The translations under genes and the position numbers were made by a program. Shown here piece by piece: positions 25,473 to 34,021 of a DNA stretch of 40,836 bases; positions within the stretch are counted from its first letter, which is position 1; each line of letters starts with the position of its first letter. The notes beneath the pieces are model-generated. The model saw only the letters and a list, made by a program, of their open reading frames with translations. It did no database searches and had not been told where the DNA came from. Origin of the DNA: Oscillibacter sp. (GTDB lineage: Bacteria; Bacillota; Clostridia; Oscillospirales; Oscillospiraceae); contig JAAWLO010000012.1 of the NCBI GenBank assembly GCA_022797935.1, positions 1 through 40,836 of the forward strand, given 5' to 3'.

Positions 25473-26909
25473 ATGGTATTGACGGAACAGATGATTCAGC
25501 TTCAGGCGCCCAATTCGTCGGCCGTGGAGAATGGGCGGAAACTGTCCAAAAAAGGAAGCTTCTCCGCCCATTGCCGGACAGAGGACGGTTCCCTGTACTG
25601 GGCCCAGTGTGCCGGCAGCGGCAAGACACCTTACCGGGTCTCCATTGACTGGACGGCGCCGGATGCTCCCGTGTGCCGGTGTTCCTGTCCCAGCCGGCAG
25701 TTCCCCTGTAAGCACGCTCTGGGCCTGATGTTTGAGCAGCTGTCCGGCAAGGTATTTGAGACGGCGGACATCCCCCCGGATCTTGCTGAAAAACGGGCCA
25801 GACAGGCGGCTCGAAGCGTAAAAAAAGAAGCCGCCTCCGGAGAACTCCCCAAGCCCAAAAAGGTCCATGCCGCCGCCCAAAAGAAGAAACTGTCCCGGCA
25901 GCTGGAGGGGCTGGACATGGCGGAGAAGATGGTAAACGATCTGGTTTCCGCCGGTGTAGGCACTTTGGCGGGCAGTTCCGCGCAGGTATACGACAAGCTG
26001 GCCCGGGATTTGGGCAGCTGTTATCTCACGGGGCTTCAGACGGCCTTTACCCGCATAGCCCTGACGGTGCGCGCCGTGCAAAAATCCCCGGACCAGGCGG
26101 AGCGGGTGTATGCCGAAGCTCTGCGCATTCTGGTGTCCCTGCGTTCCACCATCAAAAAGTCCCGGGTCTTTCTGGAAAACAAGCTGGAGGCGGGCAGTTT
26201 TTCTCCGGAGGATTCCGTCCTCTTCGAGGCCTTGGGCGGGGTGTGGAAGCTGGAGGATTTGCAGGCCATTGGGTCTTACCAGGAGAATGCCCGGCTGGTC
26301 CAGCTGTCCTTTGATGTGCGCTTTGACGAGGCGAAGAAGGAGTACATAGAGCGGGGCTGGTGGCTGGAGCTGAACAGCGGAACCATCTTTCAGACGAGGA
26401 ACCTGCGTCCGCTGAAGGCCCTGAAATACATAAAGGGAGACGACAGCCGCTTCGGTCTGCTGGAGGTCCCCGTTCTGTACATATACCCCGGGGAGGGGGA
26501 CCGGCGGGTCCGCTGGGAAAACGCGGTCTCCCGGCCTCTTGGACCGGAGGAGCAGGCCAGGCTGTCATCCCTGGCGCAGCCGGATTTGGCGGCGGCGGTG
26601 AAGCGGACCAAGGGTGTGATTAAAAATACCCTAGCGCCCAAATTCCTGGCGGCACTGCTTCCGGTAGGGCGCTTGGGGAGGATTGACGGCACATTTGTGC
26701 TGGAGGACCCTGCGGGAAGCCGGATTGTCCTGCGGGACCGGCCCGGGGAGGGAAATGCCCCCACAGCCCGGCTGGCCATGCTTCCGGGGGAACTCCCCCC
26801 GGGCAGCGCCTTGTTCGGCCTGCTGTTTTATGCGGAGGAGGACCGTTCCCTCTGCCTGCATCCTTACAGTGTGGTGACCCGGTCGGAGATCATCCGGCTG
26901 CAATATTGA
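25473..26909 (+). CDS. SWIM zinc-finger protein, first gene of the MoxR/VWA operon
   Basis: A 478-residue protein with an N-terminal SWIM domain. The zinc ligands CxC...CxH are Cys70, Cys72, Cys79 and His81 (CRCSCPSRQFPCKHALGL). A basic linker (about 110-145, KKEAASGELPKPKKVH) leads to a long helical region (about 150-270) and a C-terminal mixed region containing WWLELNSGTIFQTRNL and YIYPGEGDRRVRWE. SWIM fingers bind DNA or proteins. AAAAGGAG precedes the ATG. It starts an operon with HEAT-like, MoxR, DUF5682 and VWA genes, a set I recognise as recurring in actinomycetes and some Firmicutes but without a proven function. The C-terminal part resembles no other family I can name. Confidence 0.88.
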   Translation: MVLTEQMIQLQAPNSSAVENGRKLSKKGSFSAHCRTEDGSLYWAQCAGSGKTPYRVSIDWTAPDAPVCRCSCPSRQFPCKHALGLMFEQLSGKVFETADIPPDLAEKRARQAARSVKKEAASGELPKPKKVHAAAQKKKLSRQLEGLDMAEKMVNDLVSAGVGTLAGSSAQVYDKLARDLGSCYLTGLQTAFTRIALTVRAVQKSPDQAERVYAEALRILVSLRSTIKKSRVFLENKLEAGSFSPEDSVLFEALGGVWKLEDLQAIGSYQENARLVQLSFDVRFDEAKKEYIERGWWLELNSGTIFQTRNLRPLKALKYIKGDDSRFGLLEVPVLYIYPGEGDRRVRWENAVSRPLGPEEQARLSSLAQPDLAAAVKRTKGVIKNTLAPKFLAALLPVGRLGRIDGTFVLEDPAGSRIVLRDRPGEGNAPTARLAMLPGELPPGSALFGLLFYAEEDRSLCLHPYSVVTRSEIIRLQY

Positions 26910-26922
26910 GGGGGTGGCTTCT

Positions 26923-28863
26923 GTGAATTTACAGCCTCTGTATGATGTGAAGGAGCGGCTGGAACAGGCCGCCATTGCCGGAACCGGCTTGCTGGAGGAA
27001 GATTTCCGCCTCCAGCGGGCGGCGGAGAATCTGAAGCCTCTGGCGGCCGCCAGCCCGGTATTCGGAAAGATCTCCGCCGGGCTGGAAAAACTCCTGGCCG
27101 CCCCTGCGGCGGAGCACCCCGGCCTGCTGCTGGACCTGCTGGCACTGGTGGACGCGGTGGCCTACACCCAGGGGAAAACCGGCATAGAGGGAGAACTGGA
27201 ACCGCTGCCCACAGGACATGGGCAATACCAGGAGCTGTCCTGCGGTCAGCTTTCCCCCCTGCTGGAGGCCCTGACCAGCACCGGCGGCGGGCGGATGGAG
27301 ATTGTCCAGAGCGCGTGGGAAAATCATCCGGAGTACTTTTCCGAGTACCGGGTGCTGCCCTGTCTGATTCAGGATTTGGGGGACAAATTTACCTATTTGG
27401 CGAATCTGAACGTCAAAATCCTGACGGCCCTGGGCCCCGCTGTGGTTCCCGCGCTGAAAGAGGGCTTTGATCCCGCCGGGAAGGCGGCTATGGCCCGGCG
27501 GGTGGAAATTCTGGACGCGGCAGTGGGGGCGGCGGAAAACGAGTTCTATCTGGAGATGCTCCCCAAGGCCAGGAAGGATGTGCAGCTGGCGCTGATCTGG
27601 GCTCTGCGCCACGACCCGTCCAATGGTCTCAAGCTGCTGGAGCTGAGCCAGACCAAAAAGGGCGACGCGCAGGAGACGGCCTACCGGGCTCTGGCCTCCT
27701 CCCGTTCCCCGGAGGCGCAGAAGTATTTTGAAGAGCTGGCGGAGGAGCATGCAGACCTGACGCTGCGGTATCTTGCGCAGACGGCGGAGAAGGTGGACTG
27801 GGCCAGCCGCCTGACCGCCCGGCTGTTCCGGGCGGAGCTGGACCGGATAGCGGAAAATCCCCAGCTTCCCTTGACAAAGGAGCTGGAAAGACGCTTTAAG
27901 GTGCTGCTGGAAGCCCTCCGGAATAAGAGCGGTCCGGAAATCCGGGACGTTTACCGCCGTGCCGCCGCCTTGGGGGAGCAAGTGGAGCGGATGCGCACCT
28001 CCGGGGACCAGCCCATGAAGTTTGACGTCAGTTTCGGCCTGCGTCAGGCGGCGGAGGACAGCGGTTTCCGTCAGTCGGTCTGTCGGACTCTGGAAGGGAT
28101 GCTGATGCGGGACCCGGACCCGGAATGGAAGGCCCTGGCGCTGGAGCTGTACGAAGAGTATGGAAATCTCTACCTGGCCCCCGCGCTTCTCGCGCAGCTT
28201 CTCTCCCAGGACAGCGCCGCCTGCTATGAATGGGCGGAGGCGCGTTTTTTCCGGACCGCCGCCCCGGAGAGCCGGACGGTAGACCCAGAGGCCGTAAGGG
28301 CCTTTAACCGGGTGTTTGGAAACGTCTGCTGGATTCCGCGGCGGGAGCGCTATGAGATTTCACCTCTGTGGAATTACGGGGAGGACGCCCCCTTCATCAC
28401 CCCGCTGCCGCTCTTGGACCCCCGCTGGTTCGGCCTCTTCACAAAGGCGGGGAAGTCCATGGACCACCTGCTGGTCAGTCTCCTGCAGGAGCGGCGGCAG
28501 GCGCCGGAGGTCCTGGCCCAGATGGGCGCTTACCTGTACCGCCGGGCGGTCACCGGGGACAACCCCAACTATACGGAGTGGTATATTCGGATTCTCAGCG
28601 GCCTGGGCTGGACGGATTGGACGGACTTTTTCCCCGAGCGGGGAAAGCGGGTGGGGGAGTTCCTTTACCTGGAACTGAAGATGGGACTGGAACGGATGCC
28701 GGTTCCCCTGGAAGAGAAAATCCGCCAGCTGGAGCAGCTCAGCGAACTGGCCCGGCAGAAGAAGGTCCAGATTCGCTACAAGGGCTGGCCGGAGGAGGCG
28801 ATCCAGGATTGGATTACCCAATGGAAACTGGAAGAGAGGAAAGGGGAAGACCAGCATGTCTGA
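26923..28863 (+). CDS. HEAT-like alpha-helical repeat protein (possible DUF5691)
   Basis: A 646-residue, almost entirely helical soluble protein with repeated paired helices of the HEAT/ARM style in the middle (LPKARKDVQLALIWALRHDP, GDAQETAYRALASSRSPEAQ, YFEELAEEHADLTLRYLAQ). The position between the SWIM and MoxR genes is the one DUF5691 proteins occupy in related operons, but I cannot confirm that family from sequence alone. A GTG at 26923 with GAGGGGGTGG five bases upstream is preferred over a GTG at 26914 that overlaps the ribosome site. It starts 13 bases after the SWIM gene and its stop overlaps the MoxR start by eight bases. A scaffold role is inferred. Confidence 0.8.
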   Translation: MNLQPLYDVKERLEQAAIAGTGLLEEDFRLQRAAENLKPLAAASPVFGKISAGLEKLLAAPAAEHPGLLLDLLALVDAVAYTQGKTGIEGELEPLPTGHGQYQELSCGQLSPLLEALTSTGGGRMEIVQSAWENHPEYFSEYRVLPCLIQDLGDKFTYLANLNVKILTALGPAVVPALKEGFDPAGKAAMARRVEILDAAVGAAENEFYLEMLPKARKDVQLALIWALRHDPSNGLKLLELSQTKKGDAQETAYRALASSRSPEAQKYFEELAEEHADLTLRYLAQTAEKVDWASRLTARLFRAELDRIAENPQLPLTKELERRFKVLLEALRNKSGPEIRDVYRRAAALGEQVERMRTSGDQPMKFDVSFGLRQAAEDSGFRQSVCRTLEGMLMRDPDPEWKALALELYEEYGNLYLAPALLAQLLSQDSAACYEWAEARFFRTAAPESRTVDPEAVRAFNRVFGNVCWIPRRERYEISPLWNYGEDAPFITPLPLLDPRWFGLFTKAGKSMDHLLVSLLQERRQAPEVLAQMGAYLYRRAVTGDNPNYTEWYIRILSGLGWTDWTDFFPERGKRVGEFLYLELKMGLERMPVPLEEKIRQLEQLSELARQKKVQIRYKGWPEEAIQDWITQWKLEERKGEDQHV

Positions 28864-29947
28864 CAAAAATGTACTGCGTCTCCCGGCGGAGGAACTTTTT
28901 CAGAGGGAGCTGGACGCCCTCATTTCAGCGGAGACTGGCACGGTTCCCACCGGGTGGCGGATGTCGCCCAAGTCGGTTCTCGCCTACATCACCGGCGGCA
29001 CGAAGGTGAAGGGTGTGGACATCACGCCCAAGTATATGGGCAGTAAACGGCTGGTGGAAATCGCCATTGCCACGCTGGTCACGGACCGGGCCCTGCTCCT
29101 CACCGGCGAGCCGGGTACCGCCAAATCCTGGCTCAGCGAACATCTGGCCGCCGCAGTCAACGGCGACTCGACCAAGGTGGTCCAGGGCACCGCCGGAACC
29201 ACAGAGGAGCAGATTCGCTACTCCTGGAACTATGCCATGCTGATTGCGAAGGGACCCTGTCCGGAAGCCCTGGTAAAGAGCCCGGTATACCGGGCTATGG
29301 AGACGGGCTCAGTTGCCCGCGTTGAGGAAATCTCCCGCTGTGCCAGCGAGGTGCAGGACGCCTTGATTTCCATTCTGTCGGAAAAGCGGCTCAGCGTTCC
29401 GGAGCTGGGCCTGGAGGTCCCCGCCGCGAAGGGCTTCTCGGTCATTGCCACCGCCAATACCCGGGACAAGGGCGTCAACGACATGTCCGCCGCGCTGAAA
29501 CGGCGCTTCAACATAGTGGTGCTGCCCACGCCGTCCGATATGGAGACGGAGATGGAGATTGTGCGTACCCGAGTGGCACAGATGTCTGCGGGACTGGACC
29601 TGAATGCCTGCCAGCCCGGGGAGGACACGGTGGAAAAGGTGGTCACCATCTTCCGGGAGCTGCGTTCCGGGGCCACGCTGGACGGCAGGCAGAAGCTGAA
29701 AGCCGCCTCCGGCGTGCTGTCCACGGCGGAGGCCATCTCCCTGCTGGCCAACTCCATGGCGCTGGCCGGCAGCTTTGGGGACGGTTCCATCACACCCATG
29801 GATTTGGCGGCGGCCCTGCAGGGGGCGGTGGTCAAGGACGAGGACAAGGACGCGGTCACCTGGAAAGAGTATTTGGAAAACGTGATGAAAAAGCGGGGCT
29901 CCGCCTGGCTGCCCCTCTACCGGGCCTGCCGGGAGCTGAATTCATGA
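28856..29947 (+). CDS. MoxR-type AAA+ ATPase
   Basis: A 363-residue AAA+ ATPase of the MoxR class, typically a chaperone that remodels partners together with a VWA protein. Walker A is GEPGTAKS at 84-91. The Walker B position reads SVARVEEIS (152-160), with Glu in place of the usual Asp before the catalytic Glu. The helix SEVQDALISILSEKR that follows is typical of MoxR. Sensor 1 is Asn201 in ATANTRDKGVND and an arginine finger candidate is in LKRRFN. The length fits. It overlaps the previous gene by eight bases and the DUF5682 gene by four, implying coupled translation and a fixed protein ratio. The E-for-D exchange may be a subgroup trait. Confidence 0.93.
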   Translation: MSDKNVLRLPAEELFQRELDALISAETGTVPTGWRMSPKSVLAYITGGTKVKGVDITPKYMGSKRLVEIAIATLVTDRALLLTGEPGTAKSWLSEHLAAAVNGDSTKVVQGTAGTTEEQIRYSWNYAMLIAKGPCPEALVKSPVYRAMETGSVARVEEISRCASEVQDALISILSEKRLSVPELGLEVPAAKGFSVIATANTRDKGVNDMSAALKRRFNIVVLPTPSDMETEMEIVRTRVAQMSAGLDLNACQPGEDTVEKVVTIFRELRSGATLDGRQKLKAASGVLSTAEAISLLANSMALAGSFGDGSITPMDLAAALQGAVVKDEDKDAVTWKEYLENVMKKRGSAWLPLYRACRELNS

Positions 29948-32208
29948 GGACGGGACCGGTATTGTTCGGGGTGCGCCACCTGTCTCCGGCGGCGGCCGTG
30001 CAGCTGCGCCGTGCGCTGGACGAGGTCCGGCCCCAGCTGGTGTTGGTGGAGGGCCCCAGCGACCTGAACGGCCAGATGAAGTGGCTGTGCCACCCGGAAA
30101 CCCGGTTTCCCGCCGCGATTCTGGCGTATACCCGGCAGCCGCCGGTGCGTACCATTCTGTATCCCTTCGCCATTTATTCCCCGGAGGTGCAGGCCATTTT
30201 GTGGGCCCATGCCCACGGGGTGGAATGCCGGTTCATGGACCTGCCCTCCTCGGTGTTTCTGGCTCTGGAGGCCGGGAAGAATCCCCGGGAAGGGGAGGAA
30301 GCGGAGGCCGCGCGGTCTACCGAGCGTATCTACCAGCGGCTGGAGACGCTGACCGGCGAGAGTCACGACGTCTTCTGGGAGCGGAATTTTGAGCAGCTGG
30401 AGGCGGGTGCTTATCAGGCGGCGGCCAATACCTTTGGCCGGGAGCTGCGGGCGTCGTTGGCGGAGACCCCGGTCCGCGCGGCGGAAACCGTGATCCGGGA
30501 AGCCTACATGAAGCGGGTCATCTGTCAGGCGGTGGACGGCGGCATTCCTGCGGAAAAAATATTCTGCGTCTGCGGGGCGTTCCATGTAGAGGGGCTGGAG
30601 GAATGCGAGCCCATGACCGGCGAGGAGGCCGCCGCCCTGCCCCGGGCGGACGCTTTGGCCACCCTGATGCCCTACTCCTATTACCGTCTGTCCTCCCGCT
30701 CCGGCTACGGTGCAGGAAACCGGGCCCCGGCCTATTTTGAACTGCTGTGGGACGCCCTCAACGGCGGCGGACTGCAGGAGGTTCCCCTCCGCTACCTCAC
30801 CCGGCTGGCTGCCGCTCACCGGAGGGCGGGCAATCTGGTATCCCCGGCTGAGGTGATTGAGGCGGCGCGGCTGGCAGATAGTTTGGCGGCCATGCGGGGG
30901 AGCCGGTATCCTGCCCTGTCCGACCTGCGGGACGCCTCCGTCGCCACCATGGGCCATGGGCAGTTCTCAGAACTGGCTCTGGCGGCGGCGGATACGGAAA
31001 CCGGCAAAAAAATCGGCTTCCTCCCGGAGGGGGTCAGCCGCACCAGCGTGCAGGAGGATTTCTACCGCCAGCTTCAGGAACTGCGGCTGGAGAAATTCCG
31101 CAGCGCCGTGCTTCAGCGGCTGGATTTGGACCTGCGGGAGAAGCTGCATGTGAAGTCGGAGACCGCCGCCCTGACGGACCTGCGCCGTTCCTTCTTTCTC
31201 CACCGCCTGCGGGTTTTAGACGTCCATTTCGCGGTCCTCCTTCCCTCCCGGCAGAAGGGGGCCAGCTGGGGGGAATATTGGGAGCTGCGCTGGACGCCGG
31301 AGGCGGAAATCGAGATTGTGGAATCCGCCCTCCTGGGGGACACCATAGAGGCCGCTGCGGCCTACGCCCTGAAGGAACGGGGCGAGGAGAGCGCCTCCAT
31401 TGCCCAGGCTGCCGCCATTTTTGAGGACGCCTTTCTGTGCGGCATGCCTGCGGCCGCCGGTCACGCCCTGTCCGTGCTGCAGGGGCTGAGCGTGGATTCC
31501 GCCACCATTGCCGGCGTGGCGGAGACGGCCTCCCGGCTGTCCTTGGTGGTGCGCTATAGCGATCTGCGCCGGTTTGATTCCGCGCCGGTAATTCCCTTCA
31601 TCAAGCAGCTGTATCTGCGGGCCTGCCTGACGCTGAAAGAGGCCTGCGTCTGTGACGCTGAGGCCTCCCAGGCGGTGACAAAAGCCATGGACCAGCTCAA
31701 CGCGCTCCAGCTCAATCATGACTTTCTGGAGGAAGACCGCTGGCTCAGCCTGCTGGCGGAAATCTCCGACCGGGACGATTTGAACACCCGCTGTTCCGGC
31801 TTTGCTATGGCCATCCTGCTGGAGCGGGGCAGGGCGGACGAGGAACTGCTGTCCCGGGAAGTGGCCCGGCGGCTGTCTCCCGGCATCCCTGCGGATCTGG
31901 GGGCGGGATGGTTTGAGGGACTGGCCGCCAAAAACCGCCGGGCGCTCCTGCTCCGGCTGTCCCTGTGGCGGCACCTGGACCGCTACCTCTCCGGCCTGGA
32001 TGAGGCGGCTTTCCGCCGGGCGCTGGTTTTTCTGCGCCGGGCCTTTGCAGATTTTTCACCCGGGGAGAAAAACGACATAGCGGAAAACCTGGGTGAAATC
32101 TGGGGCGTCTGCCCCCAGCAGGCGGCGGAAGCCCTGATGAAAGAGACCACCCAGGCGGAACAGGAGCTGCTGGACAGCCTGGAGGATTTCAATTTTGACG
32201 ATATCTGA
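29944..32208 (+). CDS. DUF5682 protein with TraB/Tiki-like GxxH motifs
   Basis: A 754-residue soluble protein. The first 220 residues show two GxxH motifs, GVRH at 9-12 (LFGVRHLSPAAA) and GAFH at 211-214 (CVCGAFHVEGLEE), plus VLVEGPSD with Glu36. This spacing of GxxH, Glu and second GxxH recalls the TraB/PrgY/Tiki/EreA/ChaN-like superfamily, whose members include metal-dependent proteases and esterases. The rest is helical (about 225-754). DUF5682 has no experimental function known to me. The ATG overlaps the MoxR stop by four bases. The enzyme idea is inference; a purely binding role is possible. Confidence 0.85.
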   Translation: MRTGPVLFGVRHLSPAAAVQLRRALDEVRPQLVLVEGPSDLNGQMKWLCHPETRFPAAILAYTRQPPVRTILYPFAIYSPEVQAILWAHAHGVECRFMDLPSSVFLALEAGKNPREGEEAEAARSTERIYQRLETLTGESHDVFWERNFEQLEAGAYQAAANTFGRELRASLAETPVRAAETVIREAYMKRVICQAVDGGIPAEKIFCVCGAFHVEGLEECEPMTGEEAAALPRADALATLMPYSYYRLSSRSGYGAGNRAPAYFELLWDALNGGGLQEVPLRYLTRLAAAHRRAGNLVSPAEVIEAARLADSLAAMRGSRYPALSDLRDASVATMGHGQFSELALAAADTETGKKIGFLPEGVSRTSVQEDFYRQLQELRLEKFRSAVLQRLDLDLREKLHVKSETAALTDLRRSFFLHRLRVLDVHFAVLLPSRQKGASWGEYWELRWTPEAEIEIVESALLGDTIEAAAAYALKERGEESASIAQAAAIFEDAFLCGMPAAAGHALSVLQGLSVDSATIAGVAETASRLSLVVRYSDLRRFDSAPVIPFIKQLYLRACLTLKEACVCDAEASQAVTKAMDQLNALQLNHDFLEEDRWLSLLAEISDRDDLNTRCSGFAMAILLERGRADEELLSREVARRLSPGIPADLGAGWFEGLAAKNRRALLLRLSLWRHLDRYLSGLDEAAFRRALVFLRRAFADFSPGEKNDIAENLGEIWGVCPQQAAEALMKETTQAEQELLDSLEDFNFDDI

Positions 32209-32269
32209 AAAAGGAAGCCGGTACCACTCGGAAATTCCCGAGCGGATTCTGACCCGGAGGTGAGACACA

Positions 32270-33415
32270 ATGGCACAACCGGAACAGCTTGCCCGCTGGC
32301 GGCTGATTCTGGGTTCCGAGACCCAGGATTCCTTTGTCAATATGGGCGGAGCGCCGCTGTCCCAGGAAGAGGCGCTGATGGACTCCGCCCTTGGCGCCAT
32401 CTACGGTGGGCCGGGGGAGGGCTTTGACGCATTGGGCCGGGGCGCGGGAAAGGGCCCGTCCTCCCCGCTGATTTCCAAGTGGCTGGGAGACCTGCGCACG
32501 CTGTTTGACCCGGAGACCGTGGCGGTGGTGCAGAACGACGCCATTGAGCGCAAGGGACTGAAACAGCTGCTGCTGGAACCGGAGCTGCTGGACAGCCTGG
32601 AACCGGACCTGAATCTGGCTTCCACGCTGCTGATGCTGAAGGACCAGATTCCCAAGAAGTCCAAGGAGTCCGCCCGCAGGTTTATCCGGAAAATCGTGGA
32701 GGAAATCAACCGGAGGCTGGAGAACGACATGCGCCGGGCAGTGACGGCGGCGCTGAACCGCCGGGCCCATTCCCCTCTGCCCTCTGCCGCCGCGCTGGAT
32801 TTTCCCTATACCATCCGGCGCAATCTGAAGAACTACCGTCCGGAATTGGGGGCGGTCATTCCGGAGCGGGTATGGTTTTTTGACCGCTCCAGCCGGGCCA
32901 GCCGGTGGCACGTCATCCTGGATATTGACCAGAGCGGGTCCATGGGGCAGTCCATTCTCTATTCCTCCGTAATGGCCTGCATCTTGGCCTCCATGTCTGC
33001 CGTCAGGACCCATGTGGTGGCCTTTGATACGCAGATTATGGATCTTACCCCGCTGTGCGCCGACCCGGTGGACCTGCTGTTTGGCTTTCAGATGGGAGGC
33101 GGAACGGATATCGCGAAGTCGGTTGCCTATTGTCAGGGATTGGTGGAGACGCCGTCCAAAACCCTCTTGTTCCTCATCTCGGACCTGGAGGAGGGGGGAA
33201 ACCGGGCGGCGCTTCTGCGGCGGCTGGAGGAACTGAAGGCCTCCGGCGTCCGGGTGGTGGTTCTGCTGGCCATTGCGGACGGCGGCAAGCCGTACTACGA
33301 CGCGCAGACCGCCCAGCGGATCGCCGCCATGGACATCCCCTGCTTCGCGTGCGCGCCGGAGAAGCTGCCCCAGCTGCTGGAACAGGCGCTGACCGGACGG
33401 CTGGAGGGTTTTTAA
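32270..33415 (+). CDS. VWA (CoxE-like) protein with intact MIDAS
   Basis: A 381-residue cytoplasmic protein closing the operon. An N-terminal helical region (about 1-195) contains acidic and basic helices (LLMLKDQIPKKSKESARRF). The C-terminal von Willebrand A domain has a complete metal-ion-dependent adhesion site: DxSxS at Asp220, Ser222, Ser224 (DIDQSGSMGQ), Thr279 (GGGTDIAKS) and Asp305 (LISDLEEGG). There is no signal peptide, so it works inside the cell, as CoxE-type partners of MoxR ATPases do. A 61-base gap separates it from DUF5682 and GGAGGTGAG precedes the ATG. No clear terminator follows. Confidence 0.93.
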   Translation: MAQPEQLARWRLILGSETQDSFVNMGGAPLSQEEALMDSALGAIYGGPGEGFDALGRGAGKGPSSPLISKWLGDLRTLFDPETVAVVQNDAIERKGLKQLLLEPELLDSLEPDLNLASTLLMLKDQIPKKSKESARRFIRKIVEEINRRLENDMRRAVTAALNRRAHSPLPSAAALDFPYTIRRNLKNYRPELGAVIPERVWFFDRSSRASRWHVILDIDQSGSMGQSILYSSVMACILASMSAVRTHVVAFDTQIMDLTPLCADPVDLLFGFQMGGGTDIAKSVAYCQGLVETPSKTLLFLISDLEEGGNRAALLRRLEELKASGVRVVVLLAIADGGKPYYDAQTAQRIAAMDIPCFACAPEKLPQLLEQALTGRLEGF

Positions 33416-33545
33416 GACCCTGCCTTTTGCCTGGCGGGAAAAATCCTCTTCCATCCAGCATTCCCCGGCTGTGAATACAGGTTCCAAGTGCTGCCGGATG
33501 ACCGCCTGACAAATAAGCGTCAGCCGTGAAAGGGAGGAGAAGAAT

Positions 33546-33968
33546 TTGAAGATATACAATAAGCAAGCGTTTGTGTTCGGGATATTCTGCGCAGGCGGAC
33601 TGCTGTTTTTTGCCTTGGGCGTCATACCGGCGGACTGGTGGCAATGGGGGATTACCCTGGCCATAGCGGGCAGATACCTGTATCTGGGATTGTCCAAAAC
33701 GGCGGGGGAACAGGAGGCGGCCATTGGTCAGAAGTATAAGGAAACGGCTGTTAAGCTCTACGGGAAGTACGCTTTTTTGAAAACACATCTTCCCATTTTT
33801 CTGCTGGCGGCTTTTTTTGTCACGGCCTTGGCTGTCCGCTTTGTTTTTGATTGCGTTCCCGTTTGGTTCGCGGCTGTCTTCTGCGTTGTGCTGATGCTTT
33901 CCGCCGCCTACAGCATGGGACTGGAACGGAGTATCAGAAATGCCGTTATAAACGAGAAAAAGCCGTGA
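33546..33968 (+). CDS. Small integral membrane protein of unknown function
   Basis: A 140-residue protein with four hydrophobic segments (about 8-26, 32-47, 82-102, 105-124), a hydrophilic middle containing KTAGEQEAAIGQKYKETAVK, and a basic end. It starts with TTG at 33546, preceded by AGGGAGGAG at the right distance; no ATG is suitable. I recognise no family. It lies 130 bases after the VWA gene, without an obvious terminator between them, so read-through from the operon is possible, and 53 bases before the M20 peptidase. Confidence 0.7.
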   Translation: MKIYNKQAFVFGIFCAGGLLFFALGVIPADWWQWGITLAIAGRYLYLGLSKTAGEQEAAIGQKYKETAVKLYGKYAFLKTHLPIFLLAAFFVTALAVRFVFDCVPVWFAAVFCVVLMLSAAYSMGLERSIRNAVINEKKP

Positions 33969-34021
33969 ATGATTTCACCAGCGCGGGTATGACCAATATA
34001 AAACATAGGAGTTGAAGGAAC

